Assembly: GCF_016907365.1 (NCBI RefSeq)
Contig: NZ_JAFBBV010000001.1
Location: 3,906,001-3,970,000 of the forward strand
Length of the DNA: 64,000 nucleotides
Reading direction: 5' to 3'
Source of the DNA: Oerskovia paurometabola
Lineage (GTDB): Bacteria > Actinomycetota > Actinomycetes > Actinomycetales > Cellulomonadaceae
Within the stretch, counting starts at the first letter, position 1, and every line of letters starts with the position of its first letter. The position numbers and the translations under genes were made by a program. The notes beneath the pieces were generated by a model. The model saw only the letters and a program-made list of their open reading frames with translations, was not told where the DNA came from and did not search any database. Below are positions 9,382 through 16,193 of this stretch, piece by piece.

Positions 9382-10661
9382 CGCTTGCCTCCGAACGTGC
9401 CGGGCTCGGTGCCGAAGTCACCGGGCTGGGTGCCCTGCGTGCCGGGGCGACCGAGTCCCGAGGTGCCGGTGCTGCCCGTCCCGGGCCATCTCTCGCTCTG
9501 CCACGCGTCGCGCGGGTCGGGTTCGTCGACCCGGCCCGACGGCGGAGCCCCGGTCGCGTCGTCGGCCTCGCCCGACTCGTCGCTCGCCCCGGCCACGACG
9601 CGCGGGTCGTCGCGGGGGTCGGCGGCGGTCCCGAGGTCCACGACGTCGGTGGTCGCGGACAGCTCGGTGAGGAAGCTCGCGATGGTCGCGTCGTCCCCTG
9701 CGAGCTCGAGCGTGAGCGAGCCGAAGGGCCGCTCCCCGATCTCGGAGATCCCACCGAACACCACGGAGCCGTCGAGCCCGTGCTCGCGCAGGAGCCGGGT
9801 CAGGCTCGCGCCCGAGGTCCCGTCCTCGTGGACCCCGACGGTCACGAGCCGTCCGGGGTGCCGACGGCGCAGGCGTTCGAGGGCGTCGGGGCCGGGCCGG
9901 TCGCGCAGGGCCGTCCCGACGAACTTCTTGGTCGCGGTGGCCTGCGGCGAGGAGAACACGTCGTAGACCTCGCCGACCTCGACGACCTTGCCGTGCTCCA
10001 TGACCGCGACCCGGTGGCAGGTCGAGCGCACGACGTCCATCTCGTGCGTGATGACGACGATCGTCACACCGAGCTCGGCGTTGACGCGGCGCAGGAGCGC
10101 GAGCACGTCGCGCGTCGTCTCGGGGTCCAGGGCGCTCGTCGCCTCGTCGGCGAGCAGGAGCTTGGGCGACGTGGCGAGCGCACGGGCGATCCCGACGCGC
10201 TGCTTCTGCCCGCCCGAGAGCTGCGACGGGTAGGCCTTGGCCTTGTCGGAGAGCCCCACGAACTCGAGGAGCTCGGCGACGCGGGCCTCACGGCGCGGCT
10301 TGTCCCAGCCCGCGACCTTGAGCGCGTAGGCCACGTTCCCGGCGACGGTCCGTGAGGACAGCAGGTTGAACTGCTGGAAGATCATGCCGATGCTCGCGCG
10401 CACGGGCCGCAGCTCGCGCTCGGAGAGTGCGCTCACCTCGTCCCCGTCGACGACGACGCTCCCGGTGGTGACGGGCTCGAGCGCGTTGATGAGCCGGACG
10501 AGCGTGCTCTTGCCCGCGCCCGAGTAGCCGATGACGCCGAAGATCTCACCTGCCCGGATGTCCAGGGTGACGCCGTCGACGGCCGCCACGGCGGACGGGC
10601 CGGTCCCGAAGACCTTCGTCACGTCGCGGAATCGGACCATCGTGTCCGAGGTGGTGCTCAC
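9378..10661 (-). CDS. metN: Methionine ABC transporter ATP-binding protein MetN
   Basis: This 427-residue protein carries Walker A GYSGAGKST (45-53), signature LSGGQKQR (148-155), Walker B LLLADEATSALDP and a conserved H-loop (VITHEMDVV). A C-terminal NIL regulatory domain at about 265-345 binds methionine and inhibits transport in family members. After the NIL domain comes a Gly/Pro/Asp-rich tail of about 75 residues that most MetN proteins lack. The gene follows metQ after an intercistronic hairpin and overlaps metI. The start is GTG, with an in-frame ATG at codon 8 as an alternative. Confidence 0.95.
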   Translation of the reverse strand: MSTTSDTMVRFRDVTKVFGTGPSAVAAVDGVTLDIRAGEIFGVIGYSGAGKSTLVRLINALEPVTTGSVVVDGDEVSALSERELRPVRASIGMIFQQFNLLSSRTVAGNVAYALKVAGWDKPRREARVAELLEFVGLSDKAKAYPSQLSGGQKQRVGIARALATSPKLLLADEATSALDPETTRDVLALLRRVNAELGVTIVVITHEMDVVRSTCHRVAVMEHGKVVEVGEVYDVFSSPQATATKKFVGTALRDRPGPDALERLRRRHPGRLVTVGVHEDGTSGASLTRLLREHGLDGSVVFGGISEIGERPFGSLTLELAGDDATIASFLTELSATTDVVDLGTAADPRDDPRVVAGASDESGEADDATGAPPSGRVDEPDPRDAWQSERWPGTGSTGTSGLGRPGTQGTQPGDFGTEPGTFGGKR

Positions 10662-10788
10662 GGAGGAACCTCTCGTGCGGGGGTGCGGTGGCCGGGCCCC
10701 TCGTGAGGGCCGCGTGACCTCGCACCGTGTGCGGGGGACGCGTGTACGGACAGTCGAACACGCTGGTGGTGCGTCGGGCGAGGGGACG

Positions 10789-10828
10789 CCGGTGCCCGAC
10801 GACGGTGGGTGACGTCGTCGGGCACCGG
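10789..10828 (-). terminator. Intercistronic hairpin between metQ and metN
   Basis: A 15-bp perfect stem (CCGGTGCCCGACGAC and complement) with a 10-nt loop lies just after the metQ stop. It probably attenuates read-through so that the binding protein is made in excess over MetN and MetI, or protects the metQ 3' end. Confidence 0.7.
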
Positions 10829-10845
10829 TGGCTCACGCCGAGGGC

Positions 10846-11739
10846 TCAGCCCTGGGCGCGGTAGTTCTCCTCGATCCCCGCGAGGATCTCCTGGAGGTCG
10901 GCCGCGGAGTTGTCCTTGATGACCGCGGTGCCGCCCGAGGCCTTCTTCTCGGCGGCGACGACCTCTTCGTTCTGCGAGAGGGCGGCGATCTTCAGGAGCG
11001 TCTCGTCGTCCTTGTCCGCGGCGCGGGCGACCCACACGTTGATGTAGGGCTCGGAGGCCGAGGAGTCGGGGTCGTCCTGGAACAGGGCGTCCTCGGGGGC
11101 GAGACCGGCGTCCTCGAGGAAGTCGTTGTTGATGATCGCGCCGTCGACGGACTGGAGCGAGATCGCGGTCTGCGCGGCGTCGACGGGGGTGACCTTGACC
11201 TTGGAGGACGGGAGCACGTCGGCCTCGGTCGACAGCGAGCTGCCGCCGTCCTTGAGCTCGATGAGCCCCGCCTCCTGGAGGACCAGGAGCGCGCGGGCAA
11301 GGTTGGTCGCGTCGTTGGGGACCGCGATCTCGCCGCCCGCGGGGATGTCCTCGAGCGCCGTGTGCTTGGTCGAGTAGAGCGCGAGCGGGTAGACCGCGGT
11401 GGCGCCGATGGGCTGGAGGTCGTCCCCGGCCTCGACGTTGTAGCCCGCGAGGAACTGCAGGTGCTGGAACTGGTTGAGGTCGATCTGGTCCTGCGCGAGC
11501 GCCGGGTTGGCCTGCTGGTAGTCGCCGAAGTCGACGATCTCGATGTTGAGGCCCTCTTCCTTGGCGACCTTCTCGAACACGGCCCACTTGTCGTCGGCTG
11601 CGCCGACCACGCCGATCTTGACGACGTCGTCGGCGCTGCCTGCCGAGGCACCGCTGTCGGTGGGGGTCGTGGCGCACGCTCCGAGCGTGAGGGCTGCGGT
11701 GGCCGCGATCGCAGCGAGGGTGAGGTTCTTGCGGAGCAT
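10846..11739 (-). CDS. metQ: Methionine ABC transporter substrate-binding lipoprotein MetQ
   Basis: This 297-residue secreted lipoprotein has a signal peptide with the lipobox LGAC near residues 18-21, then the NlpA/MetQ fold: KIGVVGAADDKWAVFEKVAKEE, DFGDYQQANPAL, DLNQFQHLQFL and PNDATNLARALLVLQ. It should capture methionine outside the membrane for MetNI. ATG at 11737-11739 is preceded by a GGAAGGAC-type ribosome site. A leader of more than 200 nt precedes it and contains a Cys-rich small ORF and short hairpins, but no SAM riboswitch was recognised. The gene is first in the metQ-metN-metI operon. Confidence 0.95.
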   Translation of the reverse strand: MLRKNLTLAAIAATAALTLGACATTPTDSGASAGSADDVVKIGVVGAADDKWAVFEKVAKEEGLNIEIVDFGDYQQANPALAQDQIDLNQFQHLQFLAGYNVEAGDDLQPIGATAVYPLALYSTKHTALEDIPAGGEIAVPNDATNLARALLVLQEAGLIELKDGGSSLSTEADVLPSSKVKVTPVDAAQTAISLQSVDGAIINNDFLEDAGLAPEDALFQDDPDSSASEPYINVWVARAADKDDETLLKIAALSQNEEVVAAEKKASGGTAVIKDNSAADLQEILAGIEENYRAQG

Positions 11740-11977
11740 GGTCTGTCCTTCCGGTGACGGGCGCCGGCGGTTGTCGCAGGGCGTCCGTGAGGGAGCGTCA
11801 CGGTGGTGACGGGGGTGGGAGGTGGAACGTCCTCCTGCCCGACGACGGAGCGCGCGTCGCGAGGACACGTCACCGGTGGTCGGTGGTTCAGGAAGGGATG
11901 AGGCGGGCGCTGCGGCGCGGGCTCCGGTCGTCTCCGGGCTGCGCTCGCGGAGCGGGCGGTGCGGTGCTGGGGTCAGG
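11740..11977 (-). promoter_or_regulatory. metQ 5' leader with potential alternative hairpins
   Basis: This 238-nt segment lies between the Cys leader ORF and metQ. It contains a 6-bp CGTCAC/GTGACG hairpin with a 4-nt loop at 11796-11811. Further CGGTGACG/CGTCACC words about 100 nt apart could pair with it alternatively. A mutually exclusive structure of this kind would suit translation-dependent attenuation. I did not find the conserved cores of SAM-I, SAM-II or SAM-IV riboswitches. Confidence 0.4.
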
Positions 11978-12088
11978 TCAGAGCTGACAGCACATTCGAC
12001 CGGCGCCACGCAGGACGGAGCGACACGACATTCGGCAGCCGGTGGCTGCGCGGTGCGTCGTGAGCTCGGTGCTCGTGGGGCGGGTCAT
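11978..12088 (-). CDS. Putative Cys-containing leader peptide upstream of metQ
   Basis: A 36-codon ORF starts at ATG 12088 with a GGAG ribosome site 6 nt upstream. It ends CRMSCRSVLRGAGRMCCQL-stop, so four of its last 19 residues are Cys, including a Cys-Cys pair two codons before the end. It sits 238 nt before metQ on the same strand. Cys-rich upstream ORFs that couple cysteinyl-tRNA supply to expression of sulfur genes are known in actinobacteria, notably mycobacteria. Assigning this ORF to that class is inference. An internal ATG at codon 20 could give a 17-residue version. The 12-bp inverted repeat GTCAGAGCTGAC overlaps its stop. Confidence 0.5.
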   Translation of the reverse strand: MTRPTSTELTTHRAATGCRMSCRSVLRGAGRMCCQL

Positions 12089-12257
12089 GGCTCCATGATG
12101 CGCACGCTCGTCGCCTCAAAACCACTGCGATGGTCGATATTCCAGATGCTGGACGGAATTTCGTCCACATCGTGGCCGGTCGCGGGCGATACGTACGGGT
12201 TTAGGGCGATATCGCCGCGTCGCCTATGACGCAGGCCACATCTGGCCGGGGCATGAA
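12089..12257. promoter_or_regulatory. Spacer between metQ leader and SRP RNA
   Basis: No gene is evident. The segment is less GC-rich than its surroundings and should hold the promoter of the metQ leader. A 12-bp perfect palindrome, GGCGATATCGCC, lies at 12205-12216 and may be a repressor site. The match is structural only, and no known regulator consensus was recognised. Confidence 0.4.
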
Positions 12258-12350
12258 AGGACCCCCCGTGCACCCACCAGAGCCCACCTGCCCTTGCTGC
12301 CTTCCGGCCCTGGGGGAGTTCAGTGAGATAGCGCCGCACGAGGGGTCTGG
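12258..12350 (-). ncRNA. ffs: Signal recognition particle RNA, small bacterial type
   Basis: The minus strand carries the universally conserved SRP hairpin sequence, GGGCCGGAAGGCAGCAAGGG, around 12292-12311. The ends pair as GACCCCTCGTGC (from 12347) with GCACGGGGGGTC (to 12260), closing a rod of about 90 nt typical of the 4.5S class. A TAGGCT -10 element (12360-12355) places the 5' end near 12349. The 3' end runs into CCTTTC. The RNA pairs with Ffh to target membrane proteins, and its position near dnaX/recR is usual for actinobacteria. Confidence 0.93.
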
Positions 12351-12545
12351 ACCCAGCCTAGCCCAGGAGGGCCGGTCGTCCGAAACCGGCCCCCGGACCC
12401 CGGTCGAAACCGGTCCCCCCGAGCCGACGCGGTCCCGGAAGACGGTGCCGGACACCGCCCGGGACGGGCCGATTCGGTCGCAGGCCCGGCGTCCGGTATT
12501 CTCGACACGCTGCCTGACGCCCCGCGTGGGTCGACGCTGCAGCAC
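12351..12545. promoter_or_regulatory. Divergent promoters of SRP RNA and tRNA-Ser
   Basis: Minus strand: TAGGCT (12360-12355) serves the SRP RNA. Plus strand: TATTCT at 12497-12502, with TTCGGT at 12473-12478 (18-nt spacing), serves the tRNA-Ser gene and gives a leader of about 38 nt. No coding sequence is evident between them. Confidence 0.6.
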
Positions 12546-12631
12546 GGAGGATTCGCCTAGTGGCCTATGGCGCACGCTTGGAAAGCGTGTTGGGTTAAAA
12601 GCCCTCGGGGGTTCGAATCCCCCATCCTCCG
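12546..12631 (+). tRNA. tRNA-Ser (anticodon GGA)
   Basis: This 86-nt class II tRNA has acceptor stem GGAGGAT/ATCCTCC with discriminator G. The anticodon stem is CACGC/GCGTG around the loop TTGGAAA, so the anticodon is GGA (reads UCC/UCU). A long variable arm and the T-loop GGTTCGAATCC are present. CCA is not encoded. Confidence 0.95.
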
Positions 12632-12636
12632 CAGAC

Positions 12637-12670
12637 CGAAGGGCCCGCAGCGTGCGCTGCGGGCCCTTCG
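12637..12670. terminator. Terminator after tRNA-Ser(GGA)
   Basis: A near-perfect stem of about 15 bp, CGAAGGGCCCGCAGCG with its complement, begins 5 nt after the tRNA. It can also terminate the convergent lipoprotein gene. Confidence 0.8.
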
Positions 12671-12698
12671 TCGTTCGCGGGCACCTGTGGGCGAGACG

Positions 12699-13262
12699 TC
12701 AGCCCACCGAGTCGAGCAGACGCTCTGCCGTCGCGAGAAGCTCGTCGCGCGAGACGCCGTCTCCGATGAGCCGCACCACGCCCGCGGGGGGCGCGTCGAT
12801 CGTGACGACCGACCGGTCCTGCCCGACCGGGTCCGAGGCCACGGTCACCGTCTCCTCGCCCGAGAGCTCGGGCACGGCTTCGGGGGTCCAGTCGTCGCCG
12901 AGGCTCTCGACCGTGACGCCCGCGTGCACCGCGTGGACGTACAGCCCCGGCCCCTGCTCCCCGGGCTGCCCCTGGGCGTAGACCGAGCTCGTCGACTCCG
13001 AGAGGTCGAGGTCGACGGTCTCGACGTAGTGGAAGCCCGCCGGGAGGATCGCCGGGTCGAGCTCGCCTGCCGCGGCCAGCAGGAGCGCGCCCGCCCTGGT
13101 CGCCCCGTCGAACGGCGAGATCGGCGTCGCGGGAGGCGCTGCGGCGGGGGTCTGCTCCGCGGTCGCCATGGGAGAGGCGGTGGACACGCATCCTGCGAGC
13201 GTCATGGCGGCGACGGCGAGGCAGAGTGGCAGCAGGGCGGTTCGGGTGGGGTGGGAGCGCAC
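12699..13262 (-). CDS. Hypothetical lipoprotein
   Basis: This protein of about 187 residues has a clear lipoprotein signal (RTALLPLCLAVAAMTLAGC, lipobox LAGC) and a Pro/Ala/Thr-rich linker. A soluble beta-rich domain follows, without a recognised family motif (HYVETVDLDLSESTSSVYAQ is a representative stretch). It is probably anchored to the outer face of the membrane, and the function is unknown. GTG at 13260-13262 was chosen because it puts the signal peptide at the N terminus; longer in-frame starts exist. It is convergent with the tRNA-Ser and divergent from the GNAT gene. Confidence 0.72.
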   Translation of the reverse strand: MRSHPTRTALLPLCLAVAAMTLAGCVSTASPMATAEQTPAAAPPATPISPFDGATRAGALLLAAAGELDPAILPAGFHYVETVDLDLSESTSSVYAQGQPGEQGPGLYVHAVHAGVTVESLGDDWTPEAVPELSGEETVTVASDPVGQDRSVVTIDAPPAGVVRLIGDGVSRDELLATAERLLDSVG

Positions 13263-13337
13263 CCTCGGATGGTGCCATGCCGACCCTTGCCGGACAAAAG
13301 CCCCGGGCGACCGTGCAGGAACGCGGTGCGCCCGAGG

Positions 13338-13350
13338 CATACTGGCGGAC
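13338..13350 (+). promoter_or_regulatory. -10 box for leaderless GNAT gene
   Basis: CATACT at 13338-13343 is 7 nt upstream of the GTG start at 13351. Confidence 0.5.
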
Positions 13351-13887
13351 GTGCCCCCTGCAGACCGCCCCCTCCGCACGGACCTCGCGGTGACCTGGCG
13401 CGTCGCGGAGCACCCGGTCCGCGCTCCGGAGTCGCAGGCGATCCTGTTCCGGTACTACACCGAGGTGAGCGACCGGTTCTTCGGCCACGCGACCCCGCAG
13501 GAGGACCTCGTCTCGGGCTTCGCCGCCCAGGACTCCTCGGGGCTGGCTGCTCCCGGAGGCTCGTTCCACCTCGCCTGGGCGGACGGCCGCGAGGGCCCCG
13601 TGGCCGTGGGGTGCGCGGGCGTCGTGCTCGCACGCGACGCCTCCGCGCCGACCGCTGAGCTCAAGCGCGTCTTCGTCGACCCTGCGTTCCGCGGACGCGG
13701 CATCGCCACGGCTCTGCTCGACGCGGCCGAGTCCGCGGCACGGGACCTCGGCGCCGAGGTGGTGCGGCTCGACACCCGGCACGACCTGGTCGAGGCCCTG
13801 GCGCTCTACGCGGGACGCGGGTACGTGGACGTCCCGGCGTTCAACGACGACCGGTACGCGCAGCGCTGGCTCGCTCTGCGGCTCTGA
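13351..13887 (+). CDS. GNAT family N-acetyltransferase
   Basis: This 178-residue protein holds a C-terminal acetyl-CoA-binding GNAT core: LKRVFVDPAFRGRGIATALL (motif A with the R-G-x-G-x-A pyrophosphate loop) followed by AESAARDLGAEVVRLDT and ALYAGRGYVDV. The first 60 residues are less conserved and likely shape the acceptor site. It probably acetylates a small amine or antibiotic-like substrate, but none is predictable. The GTG start follows a -10 element by 7 nt, so I rejected the longer in-frame ATG upstream. Confidence 0.88.
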   Translation: MPPADRPLRTDLAVTWRVAEHPVRAPESQAILFRYYTEVSDRFFGHATPQEDLVSGFAAQDSSGLAAPGGSFHLAWADGREGPVAVGCAGVVLARDASAPTAELKRVFVDPAFRGRGIATALLDAAESAARDLGAEVVRLDTRHDLVEALALYAGRGYVDVPAFNDDRYAQRWLALRL

Positions 13888-13912
13888 CGGCCACGAGCCG
13901 CGCGGCAAGGGC

Positions 13913-14101
13913 TCACTCGGGGTCGCGGGGCAGCATGATCCACAGGACGACGTAGGCCAGGACCTGCGGTCCCGGCAGGATGCACGAGGCGACCGCGATG
14001 ACGCGGACGAGCGTCGGGCTGATGTCGAAGCGGCGGGCGAGGCCCGCGCAGACACCGGCGATCACGGCGCCGTGGCGCGGTCTGGCGAGGATGTGGCTCA
14101 T
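13913..14101 (-). CDS. PspC domain-containing small membrane protein
   Basis: This 62-residue protein is essentially one PspC domain. It has a basic N terminus, GAVIAGVCAGLARRF with the conserved GVCAGLA, the DISPTLVRVI segment, and one hydrophobic helix ending LAYVVLWIMLPRDPE. PspC family members sense envelope stress or act as anti-sigma/phage-shock partners; no PspA or PspB lies here. ATG at 14099-14101 is 6 nt after TACCGT, so translation is probably leaderless. The last codons give the invariant LPRD/E end of the family. Confidence 0.9.
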   Translation of the reverse strand: MSHILARPRHGAVIAGVCAGLARRFDISPTLVRVIAVASCILPGPQVLAYVVLWIMLPRDPE

Positions 14102-14113
14102 GCTTCGACGGTA
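14102..14113 (-). promoter_or_regulatory. -10 box for leaderless pspC-like gene
   Basis: TACCGT on the minus strand (14113-14108) lies 6 nt before the ATG. Confidence 0.5.
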
Positions 14114-14275
14114 CGCCGGGGCCCGGTGCGCGCACATCGGGGACTCCCCTGGTCCGTCCCTGATTCGCCGGTCCGTCCGGAGAGGGTCGGCCGTCATCCT
14201 CGCGGCGGACTCTCGGCCACTCCGGCCGCGTCGGCGACGGCCCCGAACCTTGACGCCTTCTTGACGCGCAGCCCC

Positions 14276-14320
14276 TTGTGCCCTGCTGAACAAGTGTTTA
14301 GCGTGTTGAACATGCGTTCA
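14276..14320 (+). promoter_or_regulatory. Promoter and tandem palindromic operator of tetR
   Basis: The -35 is TTGTGC (14276-14281) and the -10 is TAGCGT (14299-14304) with 17-nt spacing, 7 nt from the ATG. Two 14-bp palindromes of the form TGAACnnnnGTTnA sit at 14287-14300 (TGAACAAGTGTTTA) and 14307-14320 (TGAACATGCGTTCA). They lie exactly 20 bp apart, flanking the -10 and covering the start codon. This is the expected layout for two repressor dimers on one DNA face, i.e. autoregulation. Confidence 0.7.
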
Positions 14321-15061
14321 GCACCCCCGGCTGCCGGTCACGCCCCGACCGGCACGGGCCCGCAGACGTCGGACGTCCCGGAGACGCCCGACGTCCCGGA
14401 CCTCACCGGGCGCGCCCGGATCCGCGACGCCGCCCTGCTCCGGTTCGCGTCCGAGGGATTCCGGGTCCCGGTCCGCACCATCGCGGCCGACGCCGGGGTC
14501 AGCCCGGGACTCGTCATCCACCACTTCGGGTCCAAGGAGGGGCTGCGCCGTGCGTGCGACGAGCACGTCCTCGTCCTCGTCCGCGAGAACAAGCGCAACG
14601 TCCTGGGCGACGAGCACGGCTCCCGGGGCAGCCCCATGGACGTCCTCGCGCAGCTCTCGTCGATCGAGGAGTACGGTCCCGTGCTCGGCTACGTCCTCCG
14701 CAGCCTCCAGGAGGGCGGCGACCTCGCCCGCTCCTTCGTCGAGAGCATGATCGACGACGCCGTGGCCTACGTCGCGGACGGGGTCGCCACCGGGACCATC
14801 AAGCCCTCGCTCGACGAGAGGGCGCGCGCCCGCTACCTCGTGACGCAGTCTCTCGGCACGATCCTCCTCGACCTCACGCTGAACCCGCCCGCCGACCCGG
14901 GCGACACCGGGGCCGTCGTCCGCGGGTACGTCGACCGGCACGGCCTGCCGTCGATCGAGCTCTTCACCGACGGGTTCCTCACCGACCGCACGCTCCTCGA
15001 CGCATACCTCCGGTACGCCGAGCCGCCACCCCGCGGACAGGCCGCAGCGCCGGCCCGGTAG
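14312..15061 (+). CDS. TetR family transcriptional regulator
   Basis: This 249-residue regulator has a flexible N-terminal extension of about 35 residues. A TetR DNA-binding helix-turn-helix follows (ARIRDAALLRFASEGFRVPV, then GVSPGLVIHHFGSKEGL), with a helical ligand domain and a Pro-rich C terminus. It sits directly upstream of a two-gene ABC exporter on the same strand, the standard arrangement for a drug-responsive repressor of its own efflux pump. Tandem palindromes over the promoter and start codon support autoregulation. The ATG is 7 nt from the -10 box, so the mRNA is probably leaderless. Confidence 0.92.
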   Translation: MRSAPPAAGHAPTGTGPQTSDVPETPDVPDLTGRARIRDAALLRFASEGFRVPVRTIAADAGVSPGLVIHHFGSKEGLRRACDEHVLVLVRENKRNVLGDEHGSRGSPMDVLAQLSSIEEYGPVLGYVLRSLQEGGDLARSFVESMIDDAVAYVADGVATGTIKPSLDERARARYLVTQSLGTILLDLTLNPPADPGDTGAVVRGYVDRHGLPSIELFTDGFLTDRTLLDAYLRYAEPPPRGQAAAPAR

Positions 15062-15104
15062 CCCCAGCACGGCGGACGCGGTCCGCAGCCGGTCCCTCCG
15101 GGGC

Positions 15105-15136
15105 GAGCGGCGCCGTCGGGCACCTTGGCGCCGCTC
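15105..15136 (+). terminator. Intercistronic hairpin between tetR and ABC exporter
   Basis: A perfect 10-bp stem (GAGCGGCGCC/GGCGCCGCTC) with a 12-nt loop lies between tetR and the transporter genes. It may partially terminate transcription. Confidence 0.55.
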
Positions 15137-15200
15137 CCGCCCGACCCTGGCCCACGACCGTCCCCCTCCCCTTCACACCCTGCCTCCCTGACGAGGAACC

Positions 15201-16193
15201 ATGACCACGACCGCACGCACGAACCCCGCCACCACCCGCGGGCCCGCCGTCGAGATCCACGACCTGCACAAGTCGTTCGGCACCACCAAGGCCCTCGACG
15301 GGCTCGACCTCACGGTCCGTGCCGGAGAGGTCGCGGGCTTCCTCGGACCCAACGGTGCCGGGAAGTCCACCACCATCCGGGTCCTGCTGGGCCTCCTGCG
15401 CCCCGACGCCGGCACCGCGACCCTGCTGGGCGGCGACCCGTTCCGCGACGCCGTGTCGCTGCACCGGCGCCTCGCCTACGTCCCGGGCGACGTCACGCTC
15501 TGGCCCCAGCTCTCGGGCGGCGAGACGATCGACCTGCTGCTGCGCCTGCGCGGCGCGGCCGTCGACGAGCGCCGCAAGGCCCGCATGCTCGAACGCTTCG
15601 AGCTCGACCCGACCAAGAAGACCGGCACCTACTCCAAGGGGAACCGGCAGAAGGTCGCGCTCGTCGCCGCGCTGAGCGCCGACGCCGAGCTGCTCGTGCT
15701 GGACGAACCGACGTCGGGCCTCGACCCGATCATGGAGGCCGTGTTCCAGGACTGCGTGCGCGAGGCGACCTCGCGCGGCACGTCGGTCCTGCTGTCGAGC
15801 CACATCCTCGCCGAGGTCGAGGCGCTGTGCGACACCGTCACGATCATCCGGGGCGGCCGCGCCGTGCAGTCCGGGACCCTGCGCGAGCTGCGGCACCTGA
15901 CGCGGTCCAAGGTCGTCGTGACCGTCGGGCCGGGGGCCGGGCGCAGAGCCGGCGCGGATGGTTCCCCCGACGTCACGGGCAGTCTCGCGGGCCTGGCCGG
16001 GGTCCACGACCTCGTCGTCGACGGATCGCACGTGACCTTCCACGTCGACGACGACGCCCTGCCCCAGGTCACGCGTGCGCTCGCCGACCTCGAACCCCAC
16101 GGCCTGACGATCGAGTCTCCCTCGCTCGAAGAGCTGTTCCTGCGGCAGTACGGCGACGAGCTCGCCCTGCTCGACGGCGAGGCGCTGAGATGA
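15201..16193 (+). CDS. ABC exporter ATP-binding protein
   Basis: This 330-residue ATPase has Walker [10 protein letters not shown] (50-58 region), Walker [14 protein letters not shown], and the H-loop in LLSSHIL. Its signature motif is YSKGNRQK (144-151) instead of LSGGQ, a variant typical of the DrrA-like/polyketide-exporter branch. The C-terminal third is an accessory domain with a basic Gly-rich insert. The gene ends in an ATGA overlap with the permease gene. Together with the upstream TetR it forms a probable inducible efflux system for a hydrophobic or antibiotic-like compound. The ATG start is clear; the substrate is unknown. Confidence 0.92.
   Translation: MTTTARTNPATTRGPAVEIHDLHKSFGTTKALDGLDLTVRAGEVAGFLGPNGAGKSTTIRVLLGLLRPDAGTATLLGGDPFRDAVSLHRRLAYVPGDVTLWPQLSGGETIDLLLRLRGAAVDERRKARMLERFELDPTKKTGTYSKGNRQKVALVAALSADAELLVLDEPTSGLDPIMEAVFQDCVREATSRGTSVLLSSHILAEVEALCDTVTIIRGGRAVQSGTLRELRHLTRSKVVVTVGPGAGRRAGADGSPDVTGSLAGLAGVHDLVVDGSHVTFHVDDDALPQVTRALADLEPHGLTIESPSLEELFLRQYGDELALLDGEALR

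Noticed and set aside
11740..11977. Possible SAM riboswitch before metQ
   Set aside because: None of the conserved SAM-I, SAM-II or SAM-IV core sequences could be found on the minus strand; only simple hairpins are present.
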